Shown piece by piece: positions 44,656 through 57,749 of a stretch of 64,000 nt of DNA. The stretch's first letter is position 1, and the number at the start of each line of letters is the position of its first letter. The notes beneath the pieces are model-generated. The model had not been told where the DNA came from. It ran no database searches and saw only the letters and a list, made by a program, of their open reading frames with translations. Where the stretch lies: positions 1,860,001 through 1,924,000 of the forward strand of contig JANKKI010000215.1 in assembly GCA_025175665.1 (NCBI GenBank), written 5' to 3'. The translations under genes and the position numbers were made by a program. Origin of the DNA: Cinchona pubescens. Taxonomy: Eukaryota; Streptophyta; Magnoliopsida; Gentianales; Rubiaceae.

Positions 44656-47471
44656 TGTCACGCCCCGCTCTCGGGGGTTCCATGATCGCCGTGTTATCCC
44701 TTATCATTTCCTGAGGACACCAGACTCATAATAACTTTCAATTCTTGATCAAACTCTTTAATGGAACCTATAATTATAACTTGCAAAAATATTAATATTA
44801 TGGGGTGAGCGATAAATTGCTTAGCAAATAGCTAACACTACCTTTGCCGAACCAAAAAATTATATTCATACATATATTTCACAAAATTTTAACACACAGT
44901 CACACAAAAGTTTTTCAAAAAAATTTTATTCGACATCAAAACAAAATCATATTTCACATAATCGCAAAGGTTTCTTTTCAAAATATCTTTTCAAAAACAA
45001 AACGTACATACTTTTATAGCAAGTGGCATTATATCAAAAATTTACAAAACAAATTTTACAGATATTAAAAGTTCAAAATCAGAATCAGGATATAAGAATC
45101 AGAATTCATAATCAGACTTCAAAAATTCGGAATTAGAATAACAGAATCGAAGTCCATTATCGGAGTTCAAAGTTCATACATGGTTCATTATAGATTTATA
45201 AAACAAACAGTTACGCTATCATCGGCTGACTGAACTCAGTCTAGTGCTAAGAGACCCCACTAGAAAAAGTTGTCAAGGTGTTCGGCCAAAACTTACCTTG
45301 AATCAGAAATGGAATATTGGATCTTAAGTCACCCAAACAGAAAATTAGTTCTTAGGTTACCCAGATAGAAAGTCAGAACTATAGTCTCTACCGACTATTC
45401 ATGATTATTTTAATAATCTTGGTCCATTATTATTTAGTGAACAAATAATTCAAACATACACATGCGAAACAATCATTTGAACTTTAAAATCATGAAACTT
45501 ATATAAATTTCATAATTTAAAACAATTTAAGTATCTATATAAGGTCCAAATTTAATAATTAAAATAATACATTGTCAAAAAAAATATTTAGACAAAATAT
45601 TTTTGAAATTACAAAGTGGTAGTAACTACTTACCTTGATGAAGAAAAACACAACCATAGAAAAATTCAATAATTTCCTATACAAAAGTACATCACACATT
45701 ACTTAAATTCAATCGCAAAGAATAAACAAACCTACTCATATATAAACTAGCATGCCATTGATAGCAATTATTTGAAACCCAAAAATATTCTAACCAAAGT
45801 ATTATCCACAACTCCAATAGTGTCTGAAAATATTTACTTTGCAAAATAGTAATAAACCCATCTTTTATATTTTTTTATCATAAGAAAATATTTATCATAT
45901 TTATTTTACAAAAGTAATACCAAAATAGTAATATACTTATCTATTCTAAATTATCTAATTAGTACAATAATTTCTAAAATAAAAATTTAGGAATAACCCC
46001 TCTCATAACATTGTAAAGTATAATATTTCAAAAGCATCAATCCTAATTTTTAATGCTTTAATAATACTTATTTGGTTACTACAAAAATAGATTTTTAATT
46101 CCCGATAATTTACTTATGTCAAAAGTATTTAAACATTATAATCTAAAATCATAATATAAATAACCTTAGGACTTCTCATGCAAATAAGAAGGTATCTTAG
46201 TAGTCAGAATCTAAACTAACGTAATATGCTGATGTTTATAATTTATTTCTTCTTGAAATTTCTTTTTTTTTTTTCTCGCGACTAGTACTACTACTCTTTT
46301 GTCTTCTTATGTTACTCCAAATCAAAATCGGTAGGAAAATATTTAGGTATACTCGATTTTTGATTTCACCTGTAAATTTTGTTCTCAGAATTAAATTTTA
46401 AAAAATTTTACTTACATGAGTTGATGTCATAAATTTTTTAAAATTTATCCACATCACAGAGTTTACAAGTGGAGTGAAAGACCGGATCTATCTAAGTATT
46501 TGCCAAACCAGTAAAGCAAAGCAAACCAAAACTAACTCCACCCCGCCACCGCCAGCAACAACGAAGCAGGGTGCAGTAGCAAGGCAACAGCCTCACAGCA
46601 GCAAACCGAAGTAGTGGTAGGAGCCCGGAGACGGCATGGGTAACGTCGACGACTACTCTGAAGCAGTAACTTCCTGATGGCCAACATACCGTTATCGTCA
46701 ACCAAGAGGTCCGACTGGCTGGACAGCCGGGGCCCAGCCCCTTTCTTCTTTTTATTTTAATTCTAGAAAAATTCAATTCCAAATCATGCGAAAAAAAATA
46801 ATTTCTTTTTTCAAAATAAATTTCCAGATTTAAAATAATTAATAATAAAACAAAATTTATGAATTTAATCGTAATTATTCTCAATGGAAAAAATATAATC
46901 TGGGCATGATATCTAATATACGAAAGTATAAACAATATAAATGGAATTATGGCAAGAAAAGAACTCAAAAGAATATACCGAATTCAATATACAACGTGCT
47001 CCTAATTTGTACGAAAACTCTATTAATAAAGCTCCAAAAATATGGGTTAAGTAAATAATGATATAATCTTACGAAATCCTCTATTTATAAATATTTTAAC
47101 ACTCAAAAGTTTTTAAACTTTAACTCCTACAAGTTATCTTATTTTTTTTGAAGACTACTATTATTGGGTAACTTAAGTTGTTCGAAAATTTAGCCTAAAA
47201 TTAATTACAAAAATTAATACATAATTAACAAAAGATTTTTACTTAAAGTGAGACACAACGTTTTTAGACACAAAGTCGGTACTGTTCAAATAACAAAAGA
47301 CGAATAGGAAGACCAAAATTAATTAGAATTACGTTTTCTCATGTGAACATATCACATAACGAATTTTTATCCAACAATAACAAATAGTTCAAATTCAAGT
47401 AAAATTTGTAGTATATTAGATGTTATCAAATATTAATATTATTTTTCTTAAAAAAAATACCGGAGTTTACA
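44656..47471 (-). repeat. 3' LTR of the chromovirus (2816 bp)
   Basis: Collinear with 51264-53888. The 191-bp excess corresponds to a MITE at 46334-46503 plus a few bases. The minus-strand open frame at 46492-46968 is LTR sequence, partly derived from the GC-rich block (46530-46740), and is not a gene. Confidence 0.88.
46334..46503. mobile_element. MITE inserted in the 3' LTR
   Basis: GGAAAATATTTAGGTATACT... to ...GGATCTATCTAAGTATTTGC, with imperfect terminal inverted repeats. It is missing at the matching place in the other LTR (about 52935). CCAAA on both sides is a possible short TSD. Related to 5992-6165. Confidence 0.75.
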
Positions 47472-47505
47472 TTCTACCCTCATTACAAAAAGTTTCGTCC
47501 TCGAA
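47471..47505 (-). promoter_or_regulatory. Polypurine tract and conserved 3' motif of the chromovirus
   Basis: On the minus strand TTCGAGGACGAAACTTTTTG is followed by TAATGAGGGTAGAATG at the LTR junction, the usual pattern before the 3' LTR of Tekay/Del elements. Confidence 0.75.
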
Positions 47506-48289
47506 ACTTGCACACCTGGATCAAAGGAAAAATGTTTGTCATCCATATATCATTTTCTAGTTCTCATATCGCTTCTCCTATATTTGGACTAGTCCATTGA
47601 AACTTTACATGTAAAATCTATCTTCTTTAAAACTTTTCATCCTTGTGGCTTATAATATATAGTGGTGATCTTTTCGGAAAATTTTTCTTCTAACGTCCAA
47701 TGATTAAAACTTAATAACTGGTACATACTTTTACTGTTGCGCTATTTGAAATATATTATACTTTCACTTTTGACAACTTAGGTGTCAAAACTTAGCAACA
47801 CACTTGTTTTCCAATGCACTCTGATGTCTCAAATGATCCTACTCATCATGAAATTAACCCAAATAATCTTTACTTTCTTCAATTTCTTTGTTACTAAACC
47901 GAATTCAAAAATCAATTTTTCATTGATTCAATTCCAATATAGCGAGGATATACTCTTATATTCATATAACGTTTCGAACAAAGTCATTCCAATACTACTT
48001 GGTAACTTTTCTAATTTTAATAATCGATCCCAAAATCCTCCAAACACAATGCACAAGTTTGTAACATATTTTCTAATTTTTCAGTGGTCTTTCCAAATTT
48101 ACTGTACTTTTAAGGATAAATGGTTTTACGTTTGAATCCGTTCTCAGGATCCTTTAGTAACAAACACAAAACAAGAAACAAAATGATGGTCTCAGTTCAA
48201 CACTATGCTCACAGGTAACTCCATGCAACAATAGGCCCCACATATAATTCTATTAACTTTTTCATGATGTTTATTGTTGTCCCATTACA

Positions 48290-48960
48290 TATGAATATGA
48301 AATGTGCTAATTTAGTCTAATAATCCACCACTACCCAAATATTATCATTACCAATTTTTATTTTCAGAAATCCATCAGAATATATTCCTACTCCCATTGT
48401 GAAATTTCCAAAGGTTTAGTAAATTTATTGATCATTGATATTTGGCTTTAACTCGATGATATTGAAATATTTTGCCACGTACACTCAGCAATGATTTCTT
48501 CACTCTATTTACACCAAAGTTTTGTCTTAAGATCTCAATACATCTTTGCCCCTTAACAATCTCATTTATTAAATTCTCATTGTTAGGTACACACAGTTTT
48601 TCAAGTATTCATAAAATATATTTACACCTTACACTAAAATCGGGTATCGTGCATTCTCTCAATTCCTTGAATCTTTATAAATTCCCTATCTATTTTCTAA
48701 GTAAACAAATAATTAAGTGCATTACATTTGATAAATGTCTACAAATCTTTAAGTCAAATACTATAGTCATTAATCTTAGAAACCATGCACAATTTAATTC
48801 TTCTCACCAAATTCTAGTTGCCTTTATAGTTAAACAATTACCACATCGCTTGCTTCAACACACACCATCTAGTCCATTCTTAGACTCATCTTTAGAATTA
48901 CAACCTCTCAAATTCCAAATGATAGGGTCAAAATAGATATTGTTACCAACTTGTCTCCCA
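48290..48960 (-). pseudogene. Chromovirus integrase remnant
   Basis: Heavily broken minus-strand frames in the correct order for integrase. Traces of the first-catalytic-Asp region with MDF and NDNIW-VV-D-RL-K-HF are readable around 48300-48400. Pieces resembling FIKIQGIERMHDTRF (position of the second catalytic Asp) lie near 48640-48690 and are out of usual order, so either the region is rearranged or one trace is chance. No intact active site remains. Confidence 0.4.
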
Positions 48961-49199
48961 AATGTTAAGAGTCCTTTCCTTATTTCAAATATCACACCAA
49001 TTATAACTTTTTTTTATGCTAACCCTCCTCATAGTGTTACCATAGTTAAAAATCCTTTTATGAACTTGTGACAGTGACCAACTAATTTGAAAAGTTTCTT
49101 ACCTCCGTAACGCTTATAGACCATAGCCAATCCACTTTGTCCCCAATTTTCAGGATCCATAAAACTCCTTATATAATATTAATTGTCTCATAAAATTAC

Positions 49200-50050
49200 C
49201 AAATATTTCTCTTAAATGTTTCTCATGAGTTTTCCTTACTTAGAAAATAATTCAAATATTATTAACAAATACTACCACAAATTTATCTGTCTAGTTGAGA
49301 CCTAGAACTAATCCATAAATATTGTACGAGTATTGGTCAAACCAAATGATATCATCAAATTTTTTTATAATGTCCATAATGCATCCCAAAAGTCAATCTT
49401 AGGTTAACCTCCTTAATCTTTAATCGATATGCAATACCTTCACCCCCTTAAATAAATCAACAAAATCATCAATTCTCAATGAGATGTTTGTATTCTTAAT
49501 AGTAATATTGTTCAACTTCATATAATCAATACTCAATTCAAACTCCTATCTTTATTCTTTATGAACAATATGGGTATTTCCCATAGTAAAATACTAGGCC
49601 TAGTAAGTTTCTTATCCAATAATTCTTGTAATTGTTCATTTAGTTCCTTTAACACAATGGAACCGTCTTACATTATGCCTAGATATTGGCATAGCCCCAT
49701 GTACCAAATTTATCTCAATTTCAATTTTTTATATCCGAAGGTATTCTAGGTAATTCTTCTATAAATACTTCCAAACATCCTCTAACTTCGACAATCATTG
49801 AGTTTTACTCATTCCATTCGGTATGTACCATACAATCTAATTATCCTTCACAACAATTCCTAAATTAATGTCCTACTTGCTTGTACTATAGTTAACAATA
49901 TTCTTTGAGTTGTCTTCCTCTTATCTCTATTGCCTTGATAAATTAATTCTCCCCATCTAGAAAACATCATACACTAATCTTTACCGTCAACCATAGCACC
50001 ATGTTTAGTTAACCAATGCATTCATAAGATAAAATCAAAATCACTCATAT
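49200..50050 (-). pseudogene. Chromovirus protease end and reverse transcriptase remnant
   Basis: Minus strand. FDFILRMHWLTKHGAMVDGK-like sequence near 50040-49980 is the motif after the protease (usually DVILGMDWL). VFIEELPRIPSD and INLVHGAMPIS near 49780-49700 precede LKELNEQLQELLDKKLTRPS near 49650-49590, the start of RT. FVVVFVNNI near 49270 stands where the catalytic VDDI should be, with both Asp replaced by Asn. Numerous stops and frameshifts. Inactive. Confidence 0.7.
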
Positions 50051-50270
50051 TGATTGGAGGAATTCGAGTTTAGATTCTTTTTTTGATATTTCATAATCAC
50101 AATCACTAACCTAAAATAAGATTTAAAAAATCCAGTTGTCCAAAAGATCTACACACAAGATTTCTCTAGCAACTCAGTTTGTGTCAAAAATGTTCTAATA
50201 AATTTCCAAACTCCTTCGCTCCAACATTCCACAACTATATGAAATCCTACTAAGTAATCCTTAATAAATT

Positions 50271-50325
50271 TCATATATATATTTATATATATGATATATA
50301 TATATATATATATTATATTAGTCTA
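50271..50325. repeat. AT-rich simple sequence
   Basis: Imperfect (TA)n run inside the chromovirus interior. Confidence 0.85.
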
Positions 50326-51245
50326 CCTTAATACTTAACATCTACAGTCGAAATTCAAACTATAATCAGTGATCCATTTTTAACATGTTAGGTACTTGTC
50401 TCAAAGTTTCAACTTCATGTATCCCATAATTGACTGTACTTTTTTTTTAAAAAAAAATCAAGTATCAATTTATGGAAAAATAATTATAGCTTACAAAAAT
50501 GTAACATAGGTGTAGAAAGTTTTATTTATTTTTTTAAACAAACTGTGTGGTGACAAATTTACATCACTTTTAAAAAATTTCTAATTTTACAAAATATGAC
50601 ACAAATATAGAAAAAAAAATCCTTTTGAAAACAAGTTGTAAGAAATAAATTATACTGTCATCAAAACAACATATAATGTTTTCTAGAACATATCCTTAGC
50701 AATAAAGGATCACCAAAATAAATCAAAATCAAACCAAATTTCTGTCAAAATGGCTCCTAAAAACTCAAACATTAACAAATATTATCGTCTTCTTAATCTC
50801 TTTTGAGTTCTTGGTTGTTTTCCAAAGGTTCTTTAAAATATTAACCTTATTATTTCCTTAATCCTAAGAAGGGCTATTATCTTGATATTTTACTTACATG
50901 TTCATCTTAATTTCAATTCTTTATTTTCTTGCCATCGGACACTTTGAAATCTCCATCTTAGATATTTGATTCAATAAAAATAAACCTAGAGTAGGCTTTA
51001 ACAACAGACATCTACTCCTTGAAGTTTGTCTAACATTCTTCACAATTGTCCTCAAATTCTAAATATCTTTAATTAGTTTCTCTTATCCGTGATACCTTCA
51101 TTTCCTTTCTTTTATCAAACAAAATTCGATACATGAACTTCAAACCACAAGTCTAATTAGTATTAATTTAAAAATATTCAAACTTATCAAAGTAATACTT
51201 AAGTTCAACTCAAATCCTTAACAGTTGCCCCATGGATTCTAAACA
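50326..51245 (-). other. Chromovirus leader and lost gag region
   Basis: Between PBS and protease. No recognisable gag motifs or zinc knuckle on the minus strand; probably deleted or decayed beyond recognition. Confidence 0.5.
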
Positions 51246-51246
51246 T

Positions 51247-51260
51247 TGGCTCTGATACCA
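51247..51260 (-). promoter_or_regulatory. Primer-binding site (initiator-Met tRNA) of the chromovirus
   Basis: Reads TGGTATCAGAGCCA on the minus strand, three bases after the end of the 5' LTR. Confidence 0.92.
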
Positions 51261-51263
51261 CTC

Positions 51264-53888
51264 TGTCACGCCCCGCTCCCAGGGGTCCTGTGACTGCTAT
51301 GCTCTCACCGTTTGATATTCGATGACACCAGGCTCATAATAAGTTCCAATCCTTGATCAAACACCTTAATCTAATCTATGATTATAACCTGCAAAAATGT
51401 TAATATTATGGGGTGAGCGACAAATCGATCATCAAGTAGCTAACACCAACTTTGCTGGACCAAACAAGTTATATTCATACATATATTTTTACAAAATTTT
51501 AATACACAGTCACACAAAAGTTTTTCAAAAAGTTTTTATTTGACATCAAAGTAAAATCTTATTTCACATAATCGCAAAAGTTTCTTTTCAAAATGTCTTT
51601 TCAAAAACAAAACATACATACTTTTATAGCAAGTTGCGTTATATCAAAAATTTGCAAAACAAATTTCTCAGATATTAAAAGTTCAAAATCAGAATTAGGA
51701 TACAAGAATCAGAATTTATAATCGTAGTTCAAAAATTTAGAATCAGAATATTAGAATCGAAATCCATAATTGGAGTTCGAAATTCATAGCATGGTTCATT
51801 ATATGTTCATAAAACAAACACGCTATGTTATCAGCTTACTGAGCTCAAGTTAGTGCTAAGAGACCCCACTAAAAAAGGTTGTCAAGATGTTCGGCCAAAA
51901 CTTACCTTGACACAGAAATGGAATATTGGGTCTTAGGTCACCCAAACAGAATACCAGGTCCTAGGTCACCCAGATAGCAAGTCAAAACTATAGTTCCTAT
52001 CGACTATTCATGATTATTTTATGAGTCATGTCCATTATTAGTTACTGAACAAATAATTCAAACATACATGTGCGAAACAATCATTCGAAGTTTAAAATAA
52101 TTCCACTTATATAAATTTCATAATTTCAAACAATTCAAGTATCCATGTAAGGTCCAAATTTAATAACTAAAATAATAAATTGTCAAAAATAATATTTAGA
52201 CAAAATATTTTTGAAATTACAATAGGAAAGTAACCACTTACCTCGATTTAGCAAAACACAACCCTAGCAAAATCCAATAATTTCCTATACAAAAGTTCAT
52301 CACACATTGCTTAAGTTTAATCGCAAAACAAACAGAGAACTACTAATATATAGACTATCATGCCATTGATAGAAATTATTTGAAACCCAAAAATATTCTA
52401 ACCAAAGTATTATCCACAACTCCAATAGTGTCCGAAAATGTTTACTTTCCAAAATAGTAATAAAACCATCTTTTAGATTTTTTTATCATACGAAAATATT
52501 TATCATATTTATTTTAGAAAAGTAATACCAAGATAGTAATATACTTGTCTATTCAAAATTATCTAATCACACCGACGTTAGTAAAATAATTTCTGAAATA
52601 AAAATTTAGGAATAATCCCTTTCATAACATTGCAAAGTATAATATTTCAAAATTATCATTCCTAATTTTTAATACATTAATAATACTTATTTGGTTACTA
52701 CAAAATTAGACTTTTAATTCCCTATAATTTACTTATGTCAAAAGTATATAAGCATTATAATCTAAAATCATAATATAAATAACCTCAGGACTTCTCATGC
52801 AAATAAGCCAAGGTATCTTAGTAGTCAGAACCTAAACTAAGGTTAGCGTAATATGCATAATCTATTGCTTCCTGAAATTTCATTTTTTTTCTCGCCACTA
52901 GAACTACTACTTCTTTGTCTTCTTATGTTACTATAATCCAAAACCAGTAAAGCAAAGCAAAGCAAACTAAAACCAACTCCACCACCCCACCGCAAGCAAC
53001 CACAAAGCAGGGTGCAGTAGCAAACCGAAGCAGTGGCAGCAGCCCGGAGACGGCATCGGCAACGTCGTCAACTAGTCTTAAGTAGTAACGTCCTGATGGC
53101 CAGCAGGCCGTTATCGTCAACCAAGTGGTCCGACTGGCTAGACAGCCGTGGCCCCCTCCTCGTTCTTCTTTTATTTTAATTCTAGAAAAATTCAATTCCA
53201 AAACATGCGAAAAAATTTCTATTTTTCAACATAAATTTCCAGATTTGAAATAATTAATAGCTAAACAAAATTTATGAATTTAATCGTAACTATACTCAAC
53301 AGAAAAAAAAATAATAGGCATGATATCTAGTAGACGAGAGTATAAACAATATTTATAAATGGAATTATCGCAAGAAAAGAATTCAAGAGAATGTACCAAA
53401 TTCAGTATATAATGAGCTCCTGTTTGTACGAAAACTCTATTCTCAAATCTCTTAAAATATCGGTCAAGTAAATAATAATATAATTTTACGAAATTCTCTA
53501 TTTATAAATATTTTAACTCTAAAAAATTTTCAAACTTTAACTCTTATAAGTTATCTAACTTTTCGTTGAACCCTACTATTGTTGGATTACTTAAGTTGGC
53601 TGAAAATTTTGCCTCAAATTAATTACGAAAATGAATACATAATTAGTAAAAGATTTGTATAAAGTGAGAAATGTTTTTAAACACAAAGTTGGTCCAGTTC
53701 AAATAATAAAAGACGAATAGGAAGACCAAGATTAATAAGAATTAAATTTTCTCATGTGTACATATCGCATAAAAAAAATTTATCCAACAATGACAAGTAA
53801 TTCAAATTCAAGTGAAAATTTTAATATATTAGATGTTATCAAATACTAATATTATTTTTCTTCTTAAAAAAAAATATCGGAGTTTACA
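51264..53888 (-). repeat. 5' LTR of the chromovirus (2625 bp)
   Basis: Collinear with 44656-47471 without the MITE. The minus-strand frame at 52923-53201 lies in the GC-rich LTR block and is not a gene. Confidence 0.88.
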
Positions 53889-53893
53889 CTCTA

Positions 53894-55548
53894 TTTGCAG
53901 TCTCTAATTTATGATTGAATCCAAACCTGAACCTTACCCACTAAAAACCAGTTTTGTCCAATTACAGATTCCCAGCTTTAGGCAATATATTCTCGACTTT
54001 GACTAATGTTGTCTTACTTTACCCAAACCCTTATCATTCACTACCTATTGAAGCATAAAATCTTGATTAGCCAGAATTTTAAGTACAGGACTAATGCATG
54101 ATGCAGCAAGTATTCTAACCGATCAAGTAGTAAAGTGATTCTCATAATAAGAGTTATCATTCCTACAGAAACTAAATATATATGTAGATGCAATTTATTT
54201 AAATTTTGTTCACAGTTATCTAGAAAATTAGCAAAAATGTTCTACTACTGCTACTTAAGTGAAAAGCAAATATCACAAAGACACGGGAAAAATCAGATTT
54301 ATAAGACTATTAGAAAATTGATTACACCGGCAACTATGCACTTATGCAACTCAGATTTGGTGAAAGAATTAGTATCAGATATGTTGGTTAAGTTCCCTAA
54401 TAAGCACTCGCCTTTTTTAGGTTAGTAAAATCCTTCTCTACTTACATTTAATGAAGTCTTTTGCATAGTTAACCTAGGCAAATGTCACAAGAATTATTAC
54501 GATCAATGGAACCCCTTGCGGTTAGCATTCTTTCGAGATGCACACAAATTAATTAGAATTCCTTATCTTAAGAAAACCCTAGTTAACTTATGGCATGAAT
54601 TGTATTGCCTACAATCAAAGCTCAATTCGAATATATGTTTGAGTTATATGGATAAATTATTTTTAGAAAACAAATACGTCAAATTATCTTGAAGCACATA
54701 CAAGAAAGCACTAAACTCAACAATCCAAAAACTTAGGATTAAATAAAAATAACTGAAATCTACTCAATAAAAGTGCGCATAAAAAATAGTAGTTGTTGCA
54801 TCAATCACCAACAAACAAGGCTACTCGATAACAATAGATAATACCATAATTGATCTTCAAGGAAAGCCATGAATGATAAAATAAAAGTAACGCAAACTCT
54901 AGAAAAATTTGAAACAGTGGCAAGAGAATGGATTCTTGAGACTCCTTTCGAATGAAGGACATTCTTCTCTTCCAAGCCATGAGAGTTCCACATATTAACT
55001 AAAGTAAAATATTACTAAAAGCTATGATACAACAATCAATGTTTTGAAGGATCCTAATAAGCTCTATTTATAGTTTCCAAGTACCCCTTAAGTTTTGGAT
55101 GAGTTCTAGACTGAAAATGCTTCAGGTGAACTTGACACTGGGGTCAAAATTATCAAATATGAAAAATATTACATTCCGGAAAGAGTTGTAATGCTGGCAT
55201 TAGGATTCCTCTTGGACAAACCGTCACGGCACTCTACTTTTGAATTCACTGTGATCACTTCAGTGATGAACACTACTACATAGCAAAATAGCTACTACAA
55301 GAACGCCCTGACATTTCTCCCAGATTTTCCATTCAATCCTCCTTTACTGCACATTTCCTCGACTTTGAGCATCTTCAAACCATCCACCTTACTACAAAAT
55401 ACCCGAACACACATAATACTAACATGCATAAAAACCATAAACTCAAACATATAAAGAAAGATGCTCAAAAAACTTAAAATGAACTTGAATTCTAGCTCAA
55501 ATATAGATCAAAACAATTAAAAATAACTCTATGAAATAGAGTTATCAA
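53894..55548 (-). mobile_element. LTR-like region of a Tat/Athila-type gypsy element, minus strand
   Basis: Read on the minus strand, TGATAACTCTATTTCATAGA starts at 55548, the typical LTR start of this group. A strong TATA box (ACTATAAATAGAGC, about 55064-55077) and a transcribed-looking region follow. The end is not defined (the recognisable part reaches about 54400). The open frame at 54135-54425 on the plus strand is not recognised. No partner LTR in the window. Confidence 0.45.
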
Positions 55549-57025
55549 GGACCAAAGATAGTTAATACCAATATTGGAAAGAGGTGTAGTCTTACTTGAC
55601 CTACGCATAGTCTATTTAACACTTCATAAAAGTCTGTTATGCAAATCCGCATAAAATTAGTTTACTACCAATTGAACAGATCCTTTCGCAAACAAAGTGT
55701 TACCTCAACAGTTTTTTTGCAAACAGTTTAGACTTGCACCTTTAAGTAGTTATTCCACAAATTCATAGACTTACTTGACAACACAATTGACAAAACTCCA
55801 ATTCCTAACATGTTTATAGTAGTTTTATTTTATCAACGGTTCTACCAAGACATTTAGTATTATAAGAAATGTGTGTCTTCTTAACATCAAGGTCTTCACT
55901 TCGAACCAAATGTCAAAGCTCAAGAACTATCTGAGGGTTCCTAAGCCCTTAGTAATTCCAACTAATGAGACTCATTGGTATCTGTGTAACTTGAAACTTG
56001 GCTTTAACGTTTATGAAATTGATCCATTACAACCTTTTAAGACACCCAACATTCTACCTCTACCACTTGGCTTCTCGATGGAATTCTTACTCACCTAATA
56101 TATTAAACCTTTTCTATTTATACCCATAGATTTTTCAAAACCCTTTCAATACCGCCTTCCATTACCTAATGATAACCATAGAAAACTAGGGTTTCTATGG
56201 CCAAATTTGAAAGATTTTTGTCTTGGTTTCAAACATTTTGAGACCAAGAGTGTGTGCTTTGTGCATTTTCTTTTCTATGTATTAGTATGTGTGTTTGATT
56301 CAATTTTTTTTTGTTTTTATTTAATGTTATTTATTTTATATTAAAGTTTGTTTTTGTTTAGGGTTCATAATTAGGACTTTACCAATATATAATTCTGGCA
56401 GGAATTAGAAATTTTGTGCGTTCTTGTTCTTCTTTGCATTTCAATGTTTGTGATTGTTTTTTTTTAGTGTTTACCTTTTTATTTAGTTTTATTAAACATA
56501 TTTTAATGTGCATCATGTTTTGATTAGGGTTTTGGATGGTTGGAAGCATAACAGAAGAAAATCAAGAGCGAAATAAGTGACATTGGTGACCGAGCAACCA
56601 GGACCCCCTTGCCACTGTTGAGCTACCTAAGGAAGCAACCCTCACTGCCTGCGACCTCTCACACAACCACCCTCGTTGTCAGCAAGCTCCATCTCACCTC
56701 TGAGCCCTTACCAAGAAAGGAGTAGAAATGCACTTTTTGGGGCCATTTTGAAGGGCTATTGATAAAATTTTCCCCCAACCATAACTATAAATATCCAGTT
56801 TAAGCCCTAAAATGGAAAGCCTACCCTAATTTTTCTTTCTCTTTTCTTCACCCTACTTGGGGAGGAATTTTAGCTTCTTTCTCTATGTTCTTCCTAAACA
56901 GGATGAGTTTTCAATTCAAGTATGTAATCTTGTTCTACATATTATAAGCTTTCTTTTATGTTTAATGTACTTATTTTATGTATTTATTTTATTTTATTTA
57001 GTTTATTAAGTCTTCATTCCATTCC
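55549..57025. other. No gene recognised
   Basis: Lies between two LTR-like starts that point away from each other. The frame at 55871-56098 has no family resemblance. A GC-richer stretch at 56590-56720 and CCATAACTATAAATATCC near 56780 (TATA-like) could be part of another LTR or an old promoter. Confidence 0.35.
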
Positions 57026-57330
57026 AAATAACTCTAGGAAACTAGAATTATTTTGCTTGTTTTAACTATTGCATTTTGGTAGTATTATCCTGGTTTAAGT
57101 ATCTAACTAGGTGTTTTCATCTAGTTGTTCTGCATTTAGTGTTTGCATTTGTAGTTTGTAAATATTGAAGCATTAGTACTTGTTTTAAGATAATTTTAGT
57201 ATAAATTTGTAACTTATAAAGCTTTATGTATTTTGCAAATTTGGATTAAAAGGACTAAAGAAAAAAGACTGAAGCAGTCAAGGGATCCAAGTGCAAAGAG
57301 GAAGTTAAAGATTTGCGTTGGAAGAGATCC

Positions 57331-57376
57331 ATACTGCGGTATCAAAATTTTCCAAAGGAATCTGTACCGCGATATC
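57331..57376. repeat. Palindrome-like motif pair in the LTR
   Basis: ATACTGCGGTATC (57331-57343) and GTACCGCGATATC (57364-57376) approximate the palindrome GATACCGCGGTATC. They occupy the same relative place in the LTR as the TCGCGA palindromes of the 12986-34229 complex. Confidence 0.5.
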
Positions 57377-57577
57377 AAGATAGATTTTGAAGGCCATTTT
57401 GCAATTTGATTTTATTACCACGTATCAAACCCAGTGCAAAAGTTTGATACTAGATCCGAATTTCTGATTTGTACAAGAATTGGGCAAAAATTGTAGTATT
57501 GGCTCTGGTTTTCCCTTTCAATCCACTTTTGTAGAACATTTAAAGGACACATAGTAGTAGTGTAGTGTGTATTTCAG

Positions 57578-57749
57578 GGAAAATTCTTACATAAATCCGG
57601 TCCACGGTTGGTGGGATGGACGACTTGGTCCATATTCATCCACATCACCTTGAAGAATTTTATTTTTAATTAGTTGGAGTGATGTGGATGAATATGAACC
57701 AAGAGGTCAATCCCACCTACCGTGGATTGGGTCCATGTAAGAATTTTTC
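57578..57749. mobile_element. Mutator-type MITE, 172 bp
   Basis: Arms of about 75 bp, nearly meeting at the centre: left GGAAAATTCTTACATAAATC, right (reverse complement) GAAAAATTCTTACATGGACC. Flanks GTATTTCAG (57569-57577) and GTATTTTAG (57750-57758) form a 9-bp TSD with one mismatch. Confidence 0.85.

Larger units (their letters stand above)
44656..53888 (-). mobile_element. Tekay/Del-like chromovirus (Ty3/gypsy), 9.2 kb, degenerate
   Basis: Two long LTRs (44656-47471 and 51264-53888) face a 3.8-kb interior. On the minus strand the LTR runs TGTAAACTCCG...GGGGCGTGACA. A PBS for initiator-Met tRNA lies next to the right LTR, and GAGGACGAAACTTTTTG followed by a purine-rich tract lies next to the left, the usual end of this lineage. 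The flanks CCCTA (44651-44655) and CTCTA (53889-53893) look like a TSD with one mismatch. Readable pol traces are a protease-RT junction, RT and integrase. Gag is not recognisable and the interior is shorter than in intact relatives, so there are deletions as well as many stops. Confidence 0.88.

Noticed and set aside
46492..46968. 158-codon open frame, minus strand
   Set aside because: It lies wholly in a chromovirus LTR. The matching LTR has a different, shorter frame (52923-53201) and the product has no domain; the GC-rich block simply lacks stops.
47782..48936. Plus-strand frames of 117 and 154 codons
   Set aside because: They are on the strand opposite to the chromovirus pol remnants and have Ser/Ile/Phe-rich shadow composition.
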